Positions 54,436-62,572 of a DNA stretch of 64,000 bases are shown one piece after another. The notes beneath the pieces are model-generated. The model made no database searches. It was not told the origin of the DNA and saw nothing but the letters and a program-made list of their open reading frames with translations. The first letter of the stretch is position 1, and each line of letters begins with the position of its first letter. This DNA is from Endozoicomonas sp965196975 (GTDB lineage: Bacteria > Pseudomonadota > Gammaproteobacteria > Pseudomonadales > Endozoicomonadaceae): positions 744,001-808,000 of the forward strand of contig NZ_OZ239981.1 of NCBI RefSeq assembly GCF_965196975.1, read 5' to 3'. The position numbers and the translations under genes are program-made.

Positions 54436-55092
54436 ATGAATACAGAAAAGTCAGAAACACCTGTCGTCAATGAACCGAAATTCAGTAAAGCCAAATTGAG
54501 CCTCATGCTGGTGGCTGAAAAGATGATTGCTGAAAAAGGACTGAATGCTATTTCTGAAAGAGAAATAGCCCGGGAGGCTGGCCAGAAAAATAACTCGGCG
54601 GTGCAGTATCATTTTGGGAGTAGAGAAGGGTTGATTTCCGCTATTCTTGATCTGCGCATGATCCCTCTCAATGCCCGGCGGCATGATATGCTGATGGCCG
54701 CTCAGTCAGATCAGGCTGACTCTTTAGAAGCGTTGGTGGAAGCGTTGGTGATGCCCTATATCCACCACCTGATCGAGCACCCGGGTGAAAACTATTACGT
54801 CAGTTTGATTACGCAGTTAGCCCTGAGTGGGCAACATCAACAACTGCTGTTTGATGGACCCCGTTCCAGCTCTCTGCAGTTAATGACTCGGATGGTGCGT
54901 GATTGTCTGCCTGAACTGGAACAGACCGAATTCCATTCTCGTATGAATTTTGCCGGTACCCAACTGATACATACTGTGGCGTTATGGGACTTGCTTAGAC
55001 GACAGCAATCGAAAATATGGACCAATGATTATTTGCTGGAGCAGTCGCAGCAACTAATTGCCTTTATTGTTGGTGGTTTGAAACAGCGATGA
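54436..55092 (+). CDS. TetR-family transcriptional regulator
   Basis: A 218-aa regulator. The N-terminal helix-turn-helix region SLMLVAEKMIAEKGLNAISE and REIAREAGQKNNSAVQYHFG is typical of TetR proteins, and the C-terminal domain (about residues 70-215) is the ligand pocket. The ligand is unknown. A palindrome lies just upstream. The hydroxylase gene starts 53 nt downstream in the same direction and is likely its co-transcribed partner, which suggests a lipid-like inducer. Confidence 0.9.
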   Translation: MNTEKSETPVVNEPKFSKAKLSLMLVAEKMIAEKGLNAISEREIAREAGQKNNSAVQYHFGSREGLISAILDLRMIPLNARRHDMLMAAQSDQADSLEALVEALVMPYIHHLIEHPGENYYVSLITQLALSGQHQQLLFDGPRSSSLQLMTRMVRDCLPELEQTEFHSRMNFAGTQLIHTVALWDLLRRQQSKIWTNDYLLEQSQQLIAFIVGGLKQR

Positions 55093-55145
55093 GTTGAACC
55101 CACTAATTGAAGTACAACCAAAAATAATAAAAAAAGGAAAACGTT

Positions 55146-55988
55146 ATGTTCCCAATCCCTGCGCCGGAACAGCAACTACTGGGTATTGTTGTTCTTGCTG
55201 TTTTTATTCCTGCTTTTCTGCTTGAGTTGTTGTCCGGTCGAATTCACCGCGGCGAGCGGCCACTGAGGGATGCTGGATTAACGCTGGCCGGTATTGCAGC
55301 TCATGCCGTGTTCTCTTCACCGGTGGTTGGAACATTGTCGGGTATTATAGTACTGATGTTTTTTCAGGACAGTGCAGGAGCCATGGCTGGAACAAACTTC
55401 TGGCTGGCGTTTGCGGTAATTTTTGTCGTACAGGAGTTTCTGCACTACTGGATGCACCGTTTTGCCCATGAGTGGCGCTGGTTCTGGAAGCTTCACCGTA
55501 CTCATCATACGGCGGAGACCCTGAATGTCGGTGTTTTATATCGCTATAACGTATTCTGGGTATTGCTGCTGCCACAGAGCTGGTTTGGACCACTGGCCAT
55601 CTATCTGGGTTTGGGAGAGCCTTATGTGGCGGCGGTTCTGGTGACCTACATAGTGAATACTCTGACGCATACTACCTTTCGATGGGACTTATGGCTGCGG
55701 GAGAAAATGCCCTGGTCTGAGCCATTCTGGCGTGTAATTGAACATGTAATTACTCTGCCGGATACTCATCATGCTCATCATGCATTTGGCAAGGGATCTC
55801 ACCCCAATGGGAATTACGCCATTACTTTATTTATTTTTGATACGCTGTTTGGCACGGCCAAAATTCCAAATACGCGGCAAAAACGTTTTGGCTTACCCAT
55901 TGGAAAACGTTTGCACTGGGCTGAAGAGTTATTTTGGCCCGTAATCAAAAAGCCGCTGATGCCTCTTGCAAAAAAGAATGCGAGTTAA
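55146..55988 (+). CDS. Sterol desaturase/fatty acid hydroxylase family protein
   Basis: A 280-aa membrane di-iron enzyme. Four or five hydrophobic segments surround the histidine clusters FLHYWMHRFAHEWRWFWKLH, RTHHTAETLNV and DTHHAHHAFGKG, the iron ligands of the ERG3/hydroxylase superfamily. AAAGGAAAA lies before the ATG. It follows the TetR gene, so the pair probably responds to and modifies a lipid or sterol-like compound. The substrate is not defined by sequence. Host-derived sterols are one possibility. Confidence 0.88.
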   Translation: MFPIPAPEQQLLGIVVLAVFIPAFLLELLSGRIHRGERPLRDAGLTLAGIAAHAVFSSPVVGTLSGIIVLMFFQDSAGAMAGTNFWLAFAVIFVVQEFLHYWMHRFAHEWRWFWKLHRTHHTAETLNVGVLYRYNVFWVLLLPQSWFGPLAIYLGLGEPYVAAVLVTYIVNTLTHTTFRWDLWLREKMPWSEPFWRVIEHVITLPDTHHAHHAFGKGSHPNGNYAITLFIFDTLFGTAKIPNTRQKRFGLPIGKRLHWAEELFWPVIKKPLMPLAKKNAS

Positions 55989-56001
55989 GCATAGGAAACT
56001 T

Positions 56002-57456
56002 TTATTTTGACATGAGTTGATGATTGTCAGATCGAAGCAGTAACGATTGAATGAAATAAGTGAACCCCATCAGCAGTACATTACCTCCCAACGCAATAAG
56101 GCCGGCATTGACGCCGGCCATCTGCTTGATTCCCAGGGCCAGCAAGGCGCCGAGGAGCGTCAGTCCAAAAGCCAGGCCTGCCAGAACGGAAACAGCAGGA
56201 AGTTTGCGCCAGTGCAATGCAATGATAAAAGCGGGAAAGCACTGAATCAGCAGTTCAAGCTTGAGTTCCATCAGGCGCCACAGCGTGATATCACGATGCA
56301 GTGCCAGAATGGATATCAGGGCCATCAAGGTAATGGTGATCGTGGTATCGTACTTGAGCCCTTCCCGTTGAGTGGTTTTCAACAGGTCATGCCGGATCAT
56401 GGACACCACCGAAAGAAGCACCGAGTCAGCAGTAGACATGATGGCGGCAAGAATGGCCAGCAGTACCATCATGGCACTGACCCGATTCCAGATATTACTG
56501 GCTGCCCACTGCTCCAGCAGTCTGGGAAGAACCTGATCTGCCTGAAAGCCTGAATCAAGGCTGAACAGGGGAATAGCTACCCATCCTGTGAAAAGAAATA
56601 CGGTGCTGGTAAACAGAGCGACAATGCCCATGGCGGCCATTGACTGATGGAGGGCTTTATCTGAAGAAGCGGCAAAAATACGTTGCAGAGTCTGTGGGTA
56701 GATGGTGACCGATAAGCCCCCAAGAATCATCAGGCTGAACCACTGAACCTGTGTGGTGAAGCCGGGTACTTTTACGCTCTCAGGCCTATGTTTCGCGATG
56801 GCCATGGAAAGCCTGTCAATTCCTTGTGAGGTATCAATAATCCACAGCCCCAGACAGGCGAAGCCTGCCAGCATAATCAGTCCCTGGATCATGTCTGTCC
56901 AGGCGACAGCCCTGAGACCACCTAAAATATCGTAAGTCAGGATGATCAGGGCAAAGGCAATGACTCCTGCTTCATAGGGGATGGCTTCCTGAGTCATGAC
57001 AACAATGATCTCACCGGCCGCCTTTAGCTGGGCATAAAGGAAGTTGCCCAGAGAGAGTATCAGCACAATGGAGACCAGGATTCTCAGACTATGGGTATGA
57101 CTGCCAAAGCGGAAGCGAATCCAGTCTCCGGGTGTCACAAAATGGTGTTTAACACTCAGTGGTCGGAGTTTGGGGATCACCAGATGAAATGAGGATGTGA
57201 TGGCAGCCACCAGACCGGCAAACATGACCCAGGTGAATCCGGATCGATAAGCCTGGCCACTGACGCCCAGAATGTTACCGCTGAATGTAGTGGCATAGAT
57301 GGTCAGGAAGAGAACCATAAACCCGAGAGAACGGTTCGCCAGATAGTGATCAGTGGCATTGTGTTGAAGGCTGCTCCTTTTTGCCTTGATGCATATGGGA
57401 ATGAGAATAAGCAGATAGATGATGATATTGATCAGACTGAAGATAATAGGTGGCAT
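56002..57456 (-). CDS. Sodium:solute symporter family transporter
   Basis: A 484-aa inner-membrane protein with about thirteen helices. FLTIYATTFSGNILGVSGQA is the sodium-site region, DILGGLRAVAWTDMIQGLIM is the classic SSS signature, and ILAAIMSTADSVLLSVVSMI follows. It resembles pantothenate/proline-type symporters, but the substrate is not clear. The ATG lies 3 nt after a 72-aa membrane protein gene, so the two are one unit. It ends 14 nt from the convergent hydroxylase gene. Confidence 0.9.
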   Translation of the reverse strand: MPPIIFSLINIIIYLLILIPICIKAKRSSLQHNATDHYLANRSLGFMVLFLTIYATTFSGNILGVSGQAYRSGFTWVMFAGLVAAITSSFHLVIPKLRPLSVKHHFVTPGDWIRFRFGSHTHSLRILVSIVLILSLGNFLYAQLKAAGEIIVVMTQEAIPYEAGVIAFALIILTYDILGGLRAVAWTDMIQGLIMLAGFACLGLWIIDTSQGIDRLSMAIAKHRPESVKVPGFTTQVQWFSLMILGGLSVTIYPQTLQRIFAASSDKALHQSMAAMGIVALFTSTVFLFTGWVAIPLFSLDSGFQADQVLPRLLEQWAASNIWNRVSAMMVLLAILAAIMSTADSVLLSVVSMIRHDLLKTTQREGLKYDTTITITLMALISILALHRDITLWRLMELKLELLIQCFPAFIIALHWRKLPAVSVLAGLAFGLTLLGALLALGIKQMAGVNAGLIALGGNVLLMGFTYFIQSLLLRSDNHQLMSK

Positions 57457-57459
57457 GGG

Positions 57460-57678
57460 CTAGTTATCGTGATCATTTTCGGGGTAACAGGTTGCCCAGA
57501 TGAGGATATTAATCAGTGGGACCAGTGTGTAGCAGAGCAGTGCAACAGCTACCCAGTCCGGTAAGCCTGTAAACGAACTGTGCTCAATTATGTCTGTATT
57601 ATCCCTGTACCAAGGTACTGAGATAATCAGAGTAAGCGGCAGAAGGCAGATCAGAGCTGCCCGGAATATTTTCTTCAT
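57460..57678 (-). CDS. Small membrane protein paired with the symporter
   Basis: A 72-aa protein with two membrane helices (AALICLLPLTLIISVPWY and WVAVALLCYTLVPLINILIW). Small two-helix proteins of the DUF3311/YhdT kind are commonly encoded just before SSS transporters. It ends 3 nt before the symporter ATG, so translation is coupled. It probably assists assembly or function of the symporter. Confidence 0.75.
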   Translation of the reverse strand: MKKIFRAALICLLPLTLIISVPWYRDNTDIIEHSSFTGLPDWVAVALLCYTLVPLINILIWATCYPENDHDN

Positions 57679-57756
57679 TCTTATTGATATCAGCTGGAGT
57701 TGGATGGACAGACCATCAGTATTAAGGAATATAGACGAAATTTTTTTGAGGAAGCT

Positions 57757-58479
57757 TCAGGAAGAGGTAGCAATAATTGCACAGCCCTCTTTCTTGTCAT
57801 GCCCATCCTTGCTCTGCCCATAAAAATTCACCAGCCTTTTTATTCGAGGGCGCCCTTGGGACATCCGGTACCGGTTTGTGTCTCTCAAGCTGTATACGCA
57901 ACCGCAGTATTCCTGTTGATAGAAGGCTTCCCGTTTGGAGAGCTCAATCATTCTCTGACTGCCTCCTTGTTTACGCCAGTTGTAAGTCCAGTAGGAAATG
58001 CCAGGATAATGCCCTGCAGACCGGATGCCGCAGTCATTGATCTGTTCCATGTTCTTCCAGCGTGAAATGCCCAGTGTGCTGGAGATAACCGCAAAGTCGT
58101 GTTCATAAGCATAGAGAGCAGTCCGTTCGAATCGCATATCAAAACAGGCTGTGCAGCGTTTACCCCGTTCCGGTTCATTCTCCATGCCCCGGGTTCGTTC
58201 AAACCAGTTGTCTGTATCATAGTCAGCATCAATGAACGGAATATTAATCTTGTCACAGAACCTTTTGTTTTCATCCTTTCGAAGCTGGTATTCCTCAGCA
58301 GGGTGGATGTTCGGGTTGTAAAAGAACACAGTCTGCTCAATACCTGATGCTTTAATTGCTTCCATAACTTCACCTGCACAGGGGGCACAGCAGGAATGAA
58401 GAAGGATGCTTTCGGCTTCTCTGGGTATTTCGAGGATCGGTCTCTGATAGCTTTCAAGAGAGAGAGGATTCGCCTTCAT
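57757..58479 (-). CDS. queH: Epoxyqueuosine reductase QueH
   Basis: A 240-aa enzyme for the last step of queuosine synthesis in tRNA. ILLHSCCAPCAGEVMEAIK at the N-terminus, FFYNPNIHPAEEYQLRKDEN, and GKRCTACFDMRFERTALYAY and QEYCGCVYSL supply the cysteines binding a 4Fe-4S cluster and metal in QueH. It replaces the unrelated cobalamin enzyme QueG. Together with queE and queC at 35-36 kb it suggests a working queuosine pathway. It has no obvious operon partner. Confidence 0.92.
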   Translation of the reverse strand: MKANPLSLESYQRPILEIPREAESILLHSCCAPCAGEVMEAIKASGIEQTVFFYNPNIHPAEEYQLRKDENKRFCDKINIPFIDADYDTDNWFERTRGMENEPERGKRCTACFDMRFERTALYAYEHDFAVISSTLGISRWKNMEQINDCGIRSAGHYPGISYWTYNWRKQGGSQRMIELSKREAFYQQEYCGCVYSLRDTNRYRMSQGRPRIKRLVNFYGQSKDGHDKKEGCAIIATSS

Positions 58480-58770
58480 GGAAACCCCATTTTTGATGAT
58501 GTTACGTTGAGTATAATTTCATTGGACAAGTTTAGTTGGTAATTTTTAATTGACAGGGCGTTCACTGTTGCAATTTACTGCTTGTCAGTCGTTAGCAATG
58601 ATTTATTGCCTCTTGGTATTCCATTAGTTTTTTTTAAATACGAAAGCATATAACAAAAACCACCGTCTAATACTAATCTCAGTGTGCTGATGTCTCAGTG
58701 TTTGAGAGTCAGGCGGATTAATTCCATTTGAAAAATAGCTGAATGAACACTAGCCCTAAGGTAAATGTTA
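58480..58770. other. Intergenic region, about 290 bp
   Basis: The divergent promoter space between queH and the interrupted peroxiredoxin gene is AT-rich. No RNA gene, repeat or strong regulatory site was recognised. Confidence 0.4.
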
Positions 58771-59288
58771 ATGAAAAGTTTTTTTAAGCCATTTAATGAC
58801 AGCAAAGAACTTGTCAGTAAAAAATACCAGCTATCAATTATAGCGGGAGCTATTCTCTTGGGTTTGTCGCAATACCCATCTGCAGCAACACTTAGCATCG
58901 GTGATACAGCGCCTAATTTCCAGGCGGAACTTTCATCATCAGGGGATGGGGAGCGTGTTGATTTCTATCAATGGGTAGAAAATGAGGGTGGTAAGTTCAC
59001 CGTTCTGTTTTCCCATCCTCAAGATTTTACCCCAGTATGTGCAACCGAACTTGCAGAAGTTCAGAAATTGGTGAGTGGCTTTAAGAAAAAAGGGGTAAAC
59101 GTTATTGGTCTTAGCCCTAACTCTGTTGAACAGCATCGGCTTTGGATGGAGGATGTTGCTCTTTTGGCCGGTACAAAACAAGTCGATTTTCCTGTAATTG
59201 CGGATACTGAACTTGAAGTAGCAAAAAAATATGGCATGTTGCCTGAGGATACTGAGGGAAGGATAGAGCGAAGTGCGAAAGATAATTT
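58771..59288 (+). pseudogene. Exported 1-Cys peroxiredoxin (Prx6 type), 5' part
   Basis: It encodes a hydrophobic export segment (LSIIAGAILLGLSQYPSAA) and most of a Prx6-type peroxiredoxin: TLSIGDTAPNFQAEL, FSHPQDFTPVCATELAEV with the peroxidatic Cys, and LSPNSVEQHRLWMEDV. Removing the insertion and one 8-bp duplication restores an open frame (SAKDN then FTVRTVFVLD), so the gene was intact before. A truncated protein ending KDNL can still be translated. It would keep the catalytic Cys but lose the C-terminal dimer domain. An export signal is unusual for Prx6-type enzymes. Confidence 0.88.
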
Positions 59289-59292
59289 GTAA

Positions 59293-60798
59293 CTATTCAG
59301 CACCCAGCAAAGGCGTATTGTTGTAATTTCGAACCGCTTTAAGAAGCGCCTGAAATATGTTCAACCCCTGCTTTTTAGCAGATGATAAATAGCTTCGGAT
59401 TCGGGTAAACATGGTACCTCCGTCTTCGCTTCTGAAGCAGCCTGAGATCTTCTGCTTAAGTTTGGCCATCCTGGCATCACGTTCACTGCCATTGTTATCG
59501 AAGGGAATTGAAAAGTCCGACATGAAGCGCAACGTTTCAACCTTAAACTCAATAAGCCTTTTGAACAGGTTGTAGGCCTTGGTATTCCTGACCTTCTTAC
59601 GTCCAAGCACCTGTCGTTGTTTTTCCATATAAGCGGTTTCCTTCGTGAGAGCCCTTTGAAGGATTTGGTCGTATATCGTCTCAATGCGAAGCTGTATTGC
59701 ACCAGGCATTTGAGTCAGACCGGCTGCTTTGTATTTCTTGCAGAAGTGCCAGGAGAGCGTAAGCAATTTCATCAGCCGCAGAGCCAGCTTATTCGCATCC
59801 CTATCGACAACTCCCTGAAGCTCTCTCAGATGATGGGCATTACAAAGCACATGCACTGCCGCATAGGCAAAGTAGGACTTCCAATGATCGTGAACCAGAA
59901 TGCCTGCAAAAGTCAGCAGGATGCCCATTGCATCCATTGCTTCACAACCTCGCCTTTCTGAGAGGTAGTAAAGCGTCCATTGGTCATCTCGCATAATGTG
60001 TAACCACCACAGTGAACCGTCAACCCGCATGCCAGTTTCATCCGCTCCTGCAACCGGACTTTCTTGTAAAGCATCGCGGATACTCTGCTCAGTAGAGGCC
60101 AGGTTCTCATGGGTATAGGCAACAAAATTGGCAACAGAGCCTGCGCTGACACTCATGCAATAAATAGTATTGAAATACTCAGACACCCGGTGATATGGGA
60201 TGAAGTGATACTGGTTTAAATGAACAGCCATTGCCTGAGTCACTTCTCCGTATTGAGCAGCGGCTTTCACTCCTTGGGGAAACTCAGCGGTGTTCCGTTT
60301 ACCACAAGGACATACTTTAACGTCTGCCCAGTACGCGGTAACTTCAAATTCTCCGGGTCTACCTGGATCAAAAACCTGTCGCTCAATGTATTTGGTGGGT
60401 TTAATATCGATAAGCGAAGACTGGCAACAGCAACATTTTTCAACCTTCAGATGCCTGACATAATCGGGTAAGGCGACACGTCTCAAACAAGAGCCTTGAT
60501 GACCTTTCTGGCCACCTGGTTTATTGCCTGAAGATGGTCTAAGGCTTTTGGGGTTCGGTGTTTCCTGTGAGGAGCAGGGGGCTTCTTTGGAAGATGTATC
60601 ACCTTTATCACTCCCTTTTTTACTGGGCTTTTGATAACCATCTGACGATGGTGGCTTACTACTGTTTTGACTGTTTTTATTAACCCTTTCTTCCAGTTCG
60701 CTGCAACGTTCCCGTAAAAGCGCATTCTCGGTCCGAAGCTCTTCATTCTCTTTAAGGAGAGCTTCGGTAAACGGAGTAGCTGGGAAGTCTGGTTCCAT
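59293..60798 (-). CDS. IS66-family transposase, copy 2
   Basis: Its 501 aa are identical to the transposase at 11859-13364, including the N-terminal coiled coil, the zinc-binding cysteines and the DDE core (PVAGADETG, ILVHDHWKSY, NNGSERDARM). The frame is intact. The nested element lies upstream of its start, 66 bp away, so it may alter expression of this copy. Confidence 0.95.
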   Translation of the reverse strand: MEPDFPATPFTEALLKENEELRTENALLRERCSELEERVNKNSQNSSKPPSSDGYQKPSKKGSDKGDTSSKEAPCSSQETPNPKSLRPSSGNKPGGQKGHQGSCLRRVALPDYVRHLKVEKCCCCQSSLIDIKPTKYIERQVFDPGRPGEFEVTAYWADVKVCPCGKRNTAEFPQGVKAAAQYGEVTQAMAVHLNQYHFIPYHRVSEYFNTIYCMSVSAGSVANFVAYTHENLASTEQSIRDALQESPVAGADETGMRVDGSLWWLHIMRDDQWTLYYLSERRGCEAMDAMGILLTFAGILVHDHWKSYFAYAAVHVLCNAHHLRELQGVVDRDANKLALRLMKLLTLSWHFCKKYKAAGLTQMPGAIQLRIETIYDQILQRALTKETAYMEKQRQVLGRKKVRNTKAYNLFKRLIEFKVETLRFMSDFSIPFDNNGSERDARMAKLKQKISGCFRSEDGGTMFTRIRSYLSSAKKQGLNIFQALLKAVRNYNNTPLLGAE

Positions 60799-60956
60799 AC
60801 TGGAGATTTGTTAGAAAAATTGAGTATAAGATGATGGTCGAAAAATCAGAAAATTCCAGATTTACGCCATGTGCGACTTTTAGGTTTGCATAAGGAGACA
60901 TGACTGATCCTGCTTTCTGCTATTAAAAGCAGTAGAAAGCAAAGAAGGTTTCAGTC

Positions 60957-61847
60957 ATGCCCGTTGAAGAGTTTATCACTACAGTCTACTGCTTGATCGA
61001 CGATTTGGTAAAAGAGCTTTTTCCTGTACCACTGCGACTTCGAGGGTTTCCACCAAAGCTCACTGATAGTGAAGCGATCACCATGGAAGTTGTCGGTGAA
61101 TGGCTTGGGCATCATAAGGACACTGAGATTTGGAAGTATTTTACCCGACACTGGCGACACCTGTTTCCTGACATTCCTTCACGCTCGGCATTTGTCAAAC
61201 AGGCCGCCAACTTATGGCATGTGAAACAACGACTGCAAATTCGTATAGTCCAGATGATGCATGCAGATAATGCAGATATCCATTTAATCGATGGTTTTCC
61301 GATTGATGTTGTCGTCAGAACCCGTGCACCACAGAGCCGTATCTTTAAAGCTGAGGCTGGTTATGGTTACTGCGCTTCCAAGGACAAGAAGTTCTATGGC
61401 TTTCAGGGGCATTTGCTGGTTGAAGCACGAGGGATTCCTGTGGGTTTTACTCTGACCGCAGCGAACGTAGATGAGCGTGATGCAGCCTATGACATGCTCG
61501 AGACCATTTCTGGCCTCTTGCTTGGCGATAAGGGCTATATAAGGCCTGAGTTTAAAGCTGATTGTCAGGAATTAGGTATTGATCTTCAGACGCCACTGAG
61601 AAAAAACATGCAAGATGAACGTCCGAAGTCGTTTGTAAAGCTGGTATTACGGGTACGACGGAGAATAGAAACAGTGATAGGTCAATTGACAGAGCGCTTT
61701 GAAATAGAAAAGTGCCATTGTCGAGATAGATGGCATATGACATCACGTATCGCTCGGAAGTTACTGGCACATAATATTGGTTCTTATCTGAATATAATTG
61801 CTGGTCGTCCTGCAATACAGTTTGAGAACCTTATTTCCGAAGATTAA
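60957..61847 (+). CDS. IS982-family transposase
   Basis: A 296-aa DDE transposase. It starts with TVYCLIDDLVKELFP, then LTDSEAITMEVVGEWLGHHK and WKYFTRHWRHLFPDIPSRSA, the usual IS982 N-terminal region. The catalytic core has HLIDGFPIDVVV and LLGDKGYIRPEFKAD with the acidic residues, and RRIETVIGQLTERF supplies the Glu region. GAAGG precedes the ATG at good spacing. The frame is complete. Confidence 0.9.
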   Translation: MPVEEFITTVYCLIDDLVKELFPVPLRLRGFPPKLTDSEAITMEVVGEWLGHHKDTEIWKYFTRHWRHLFPDIPSRSAFVKQAANLWHVKQRLQIRIVQMMHADNADIHLIDGFPIDVVVRTRAPQSRIFKAEAGYGYCASKDKKFYGFQGHLLVEARGIPVGFTLTAANVDERDAAYDMLETISGLLLGDKGYIRPEFKADCQELGIDLQTPLRKNMQDERPKSFVKLVLRVRRRIETVIGQLTERFEIEKCHCRDRWHMTSRIARKLLAHNIGSYLNIIAGRPAIQFENLISED

Positions 61848-61905
61848 AAAACGGAAAGCAAATAATTGCGTGATTTTGAAGATACAACTTGGACTTACCA
61901 TCATG

Positions 61906-62075
61906 CTAGCCCGGATATTTCATAAACGTGCTCCCGTTCTCGCTTGTCCTTTGCCGCCCTAAGGGAGTTTTGCTCGGTCGACCGTACTCCCCGGTACGGC
62001 ACTCCCTCACAAAATCCCTTAGGGCGACAAAGTCCTGCCCGAGATTCGGGGCAGTTTATGAAATATCCGGGCTAG
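61906..62075. repeat. 170-bp palindromic element inside the IS982 right end
   Basis: Perfect 22-bp arms (CTAGCCCGGATATTTCATAA plus 2 bases) occupy 61906-61927 and 62054-62075. Inside, CGCCCTAAGGGA and its inverse, then CCGTACTCCCCGGTACGG at the centre, pair in turn, so almost the whole length can fold into one cruciform or hairpin. It contains no gene. It resembles a miniature inverted-repeat element that entered the IS982 copy downstream of its transposase. Confidence 0.75.
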
Positions 62076-62143
62076 TAATTTGAGATAGTTTCAGACAAAG
62101 TCGCACATCGCGTAGATTTATATGAAGGGTGCTGAATAGTTAC

Positions 62144-62479
62144 GATAATTTTACGGTTCGTACCGTTTTTGTTTTGGATAATTCCAGTAAAAAAATAATG
62201 GCTTCCTATTCATACCCAATGTTTATTGGCCGCAATTTTGATGAACTGAATCGGTTGTTGGACGGTCTTTTGACCGTTTCTGCTCACAATAACCAGGTGG
62301 CTATCCCAGCCAATGGAAAATTGGGTGATGACTTGGTACTTGATCCAAAGGTGAAGACTGAACAGGGAGAGCAGAATTTTGGCCCTGTGAAAACGGTGGA
62401 GCTTCCTTCACGAAACTCTGGTTATCCTGATTACCTGAGGTTTGTTGCCTTCCCTCAGGAAGGTGCCGAAGCAGAGTAA
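62144..62479 (+). pseudogene. Exported 1-Cys peroxiredoxin, 3' part
   Basis: It carries the C-terminal third of the peroxiredoxin split at 59288 (NFTVRTVFVLDNSSKKIMAS, FDELNRLLDGLLTVSAHN, VAIPANGKLGDDLVLDP and GYPDYLRFVAFPQ). These are the dimer-forming parts of Prx6-type enzymes. No further lesion is seen, so loss is recent. A GTG inside the IS66 end could start a 116-aa fragment, but this would lack the catalytic Cys. Confidence 0.88.
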
Positions 62480-62572
62480 CGATTAGTTATAGCAATCATT
62501 TCTGATATTTTCTCTTTTTTTCTTTCAGCGCCTTCAGTAAATTTTGAGAATAACCGCTGAAGGCGTGTCCTT

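Larger units (their letters stand above)
60864..62113 (+). mobile_element. IS982-family insertion sequence nested in IS66 (1250 bp)
   Basis: The 17-bp ends ACGC(C/G)ATGTGCGACTTT are inverted and differ at one base. The IS66 sequence AGATTT is repeated on both sides (60858-60863 and 62114-62119), and the duplication could be 7 bp if one end base is shared. Comparison with IS66 copy 1 fixes the site exactly. The element is longer than usual for the family because of a 170-bp palindromic insert near its right end. Confidence 0.88.
59289..62143 (-). mobile_element. IS66-family insertion sequence, copy 2, containing a nested IS982 element
   Basis: It has the same 17-bp ends as copy 1 at 11855. 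It is flanked by an exact 8-bp duplication GATAATTT at 59281-59288 and 62144-62151. The transposase is identical to copy 1. The right end is interrupted at 60864-62113 by an IS982-family element. Removing that leaves the same 1599-bp IS66 element as copy 1. Confidence 0.93.
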
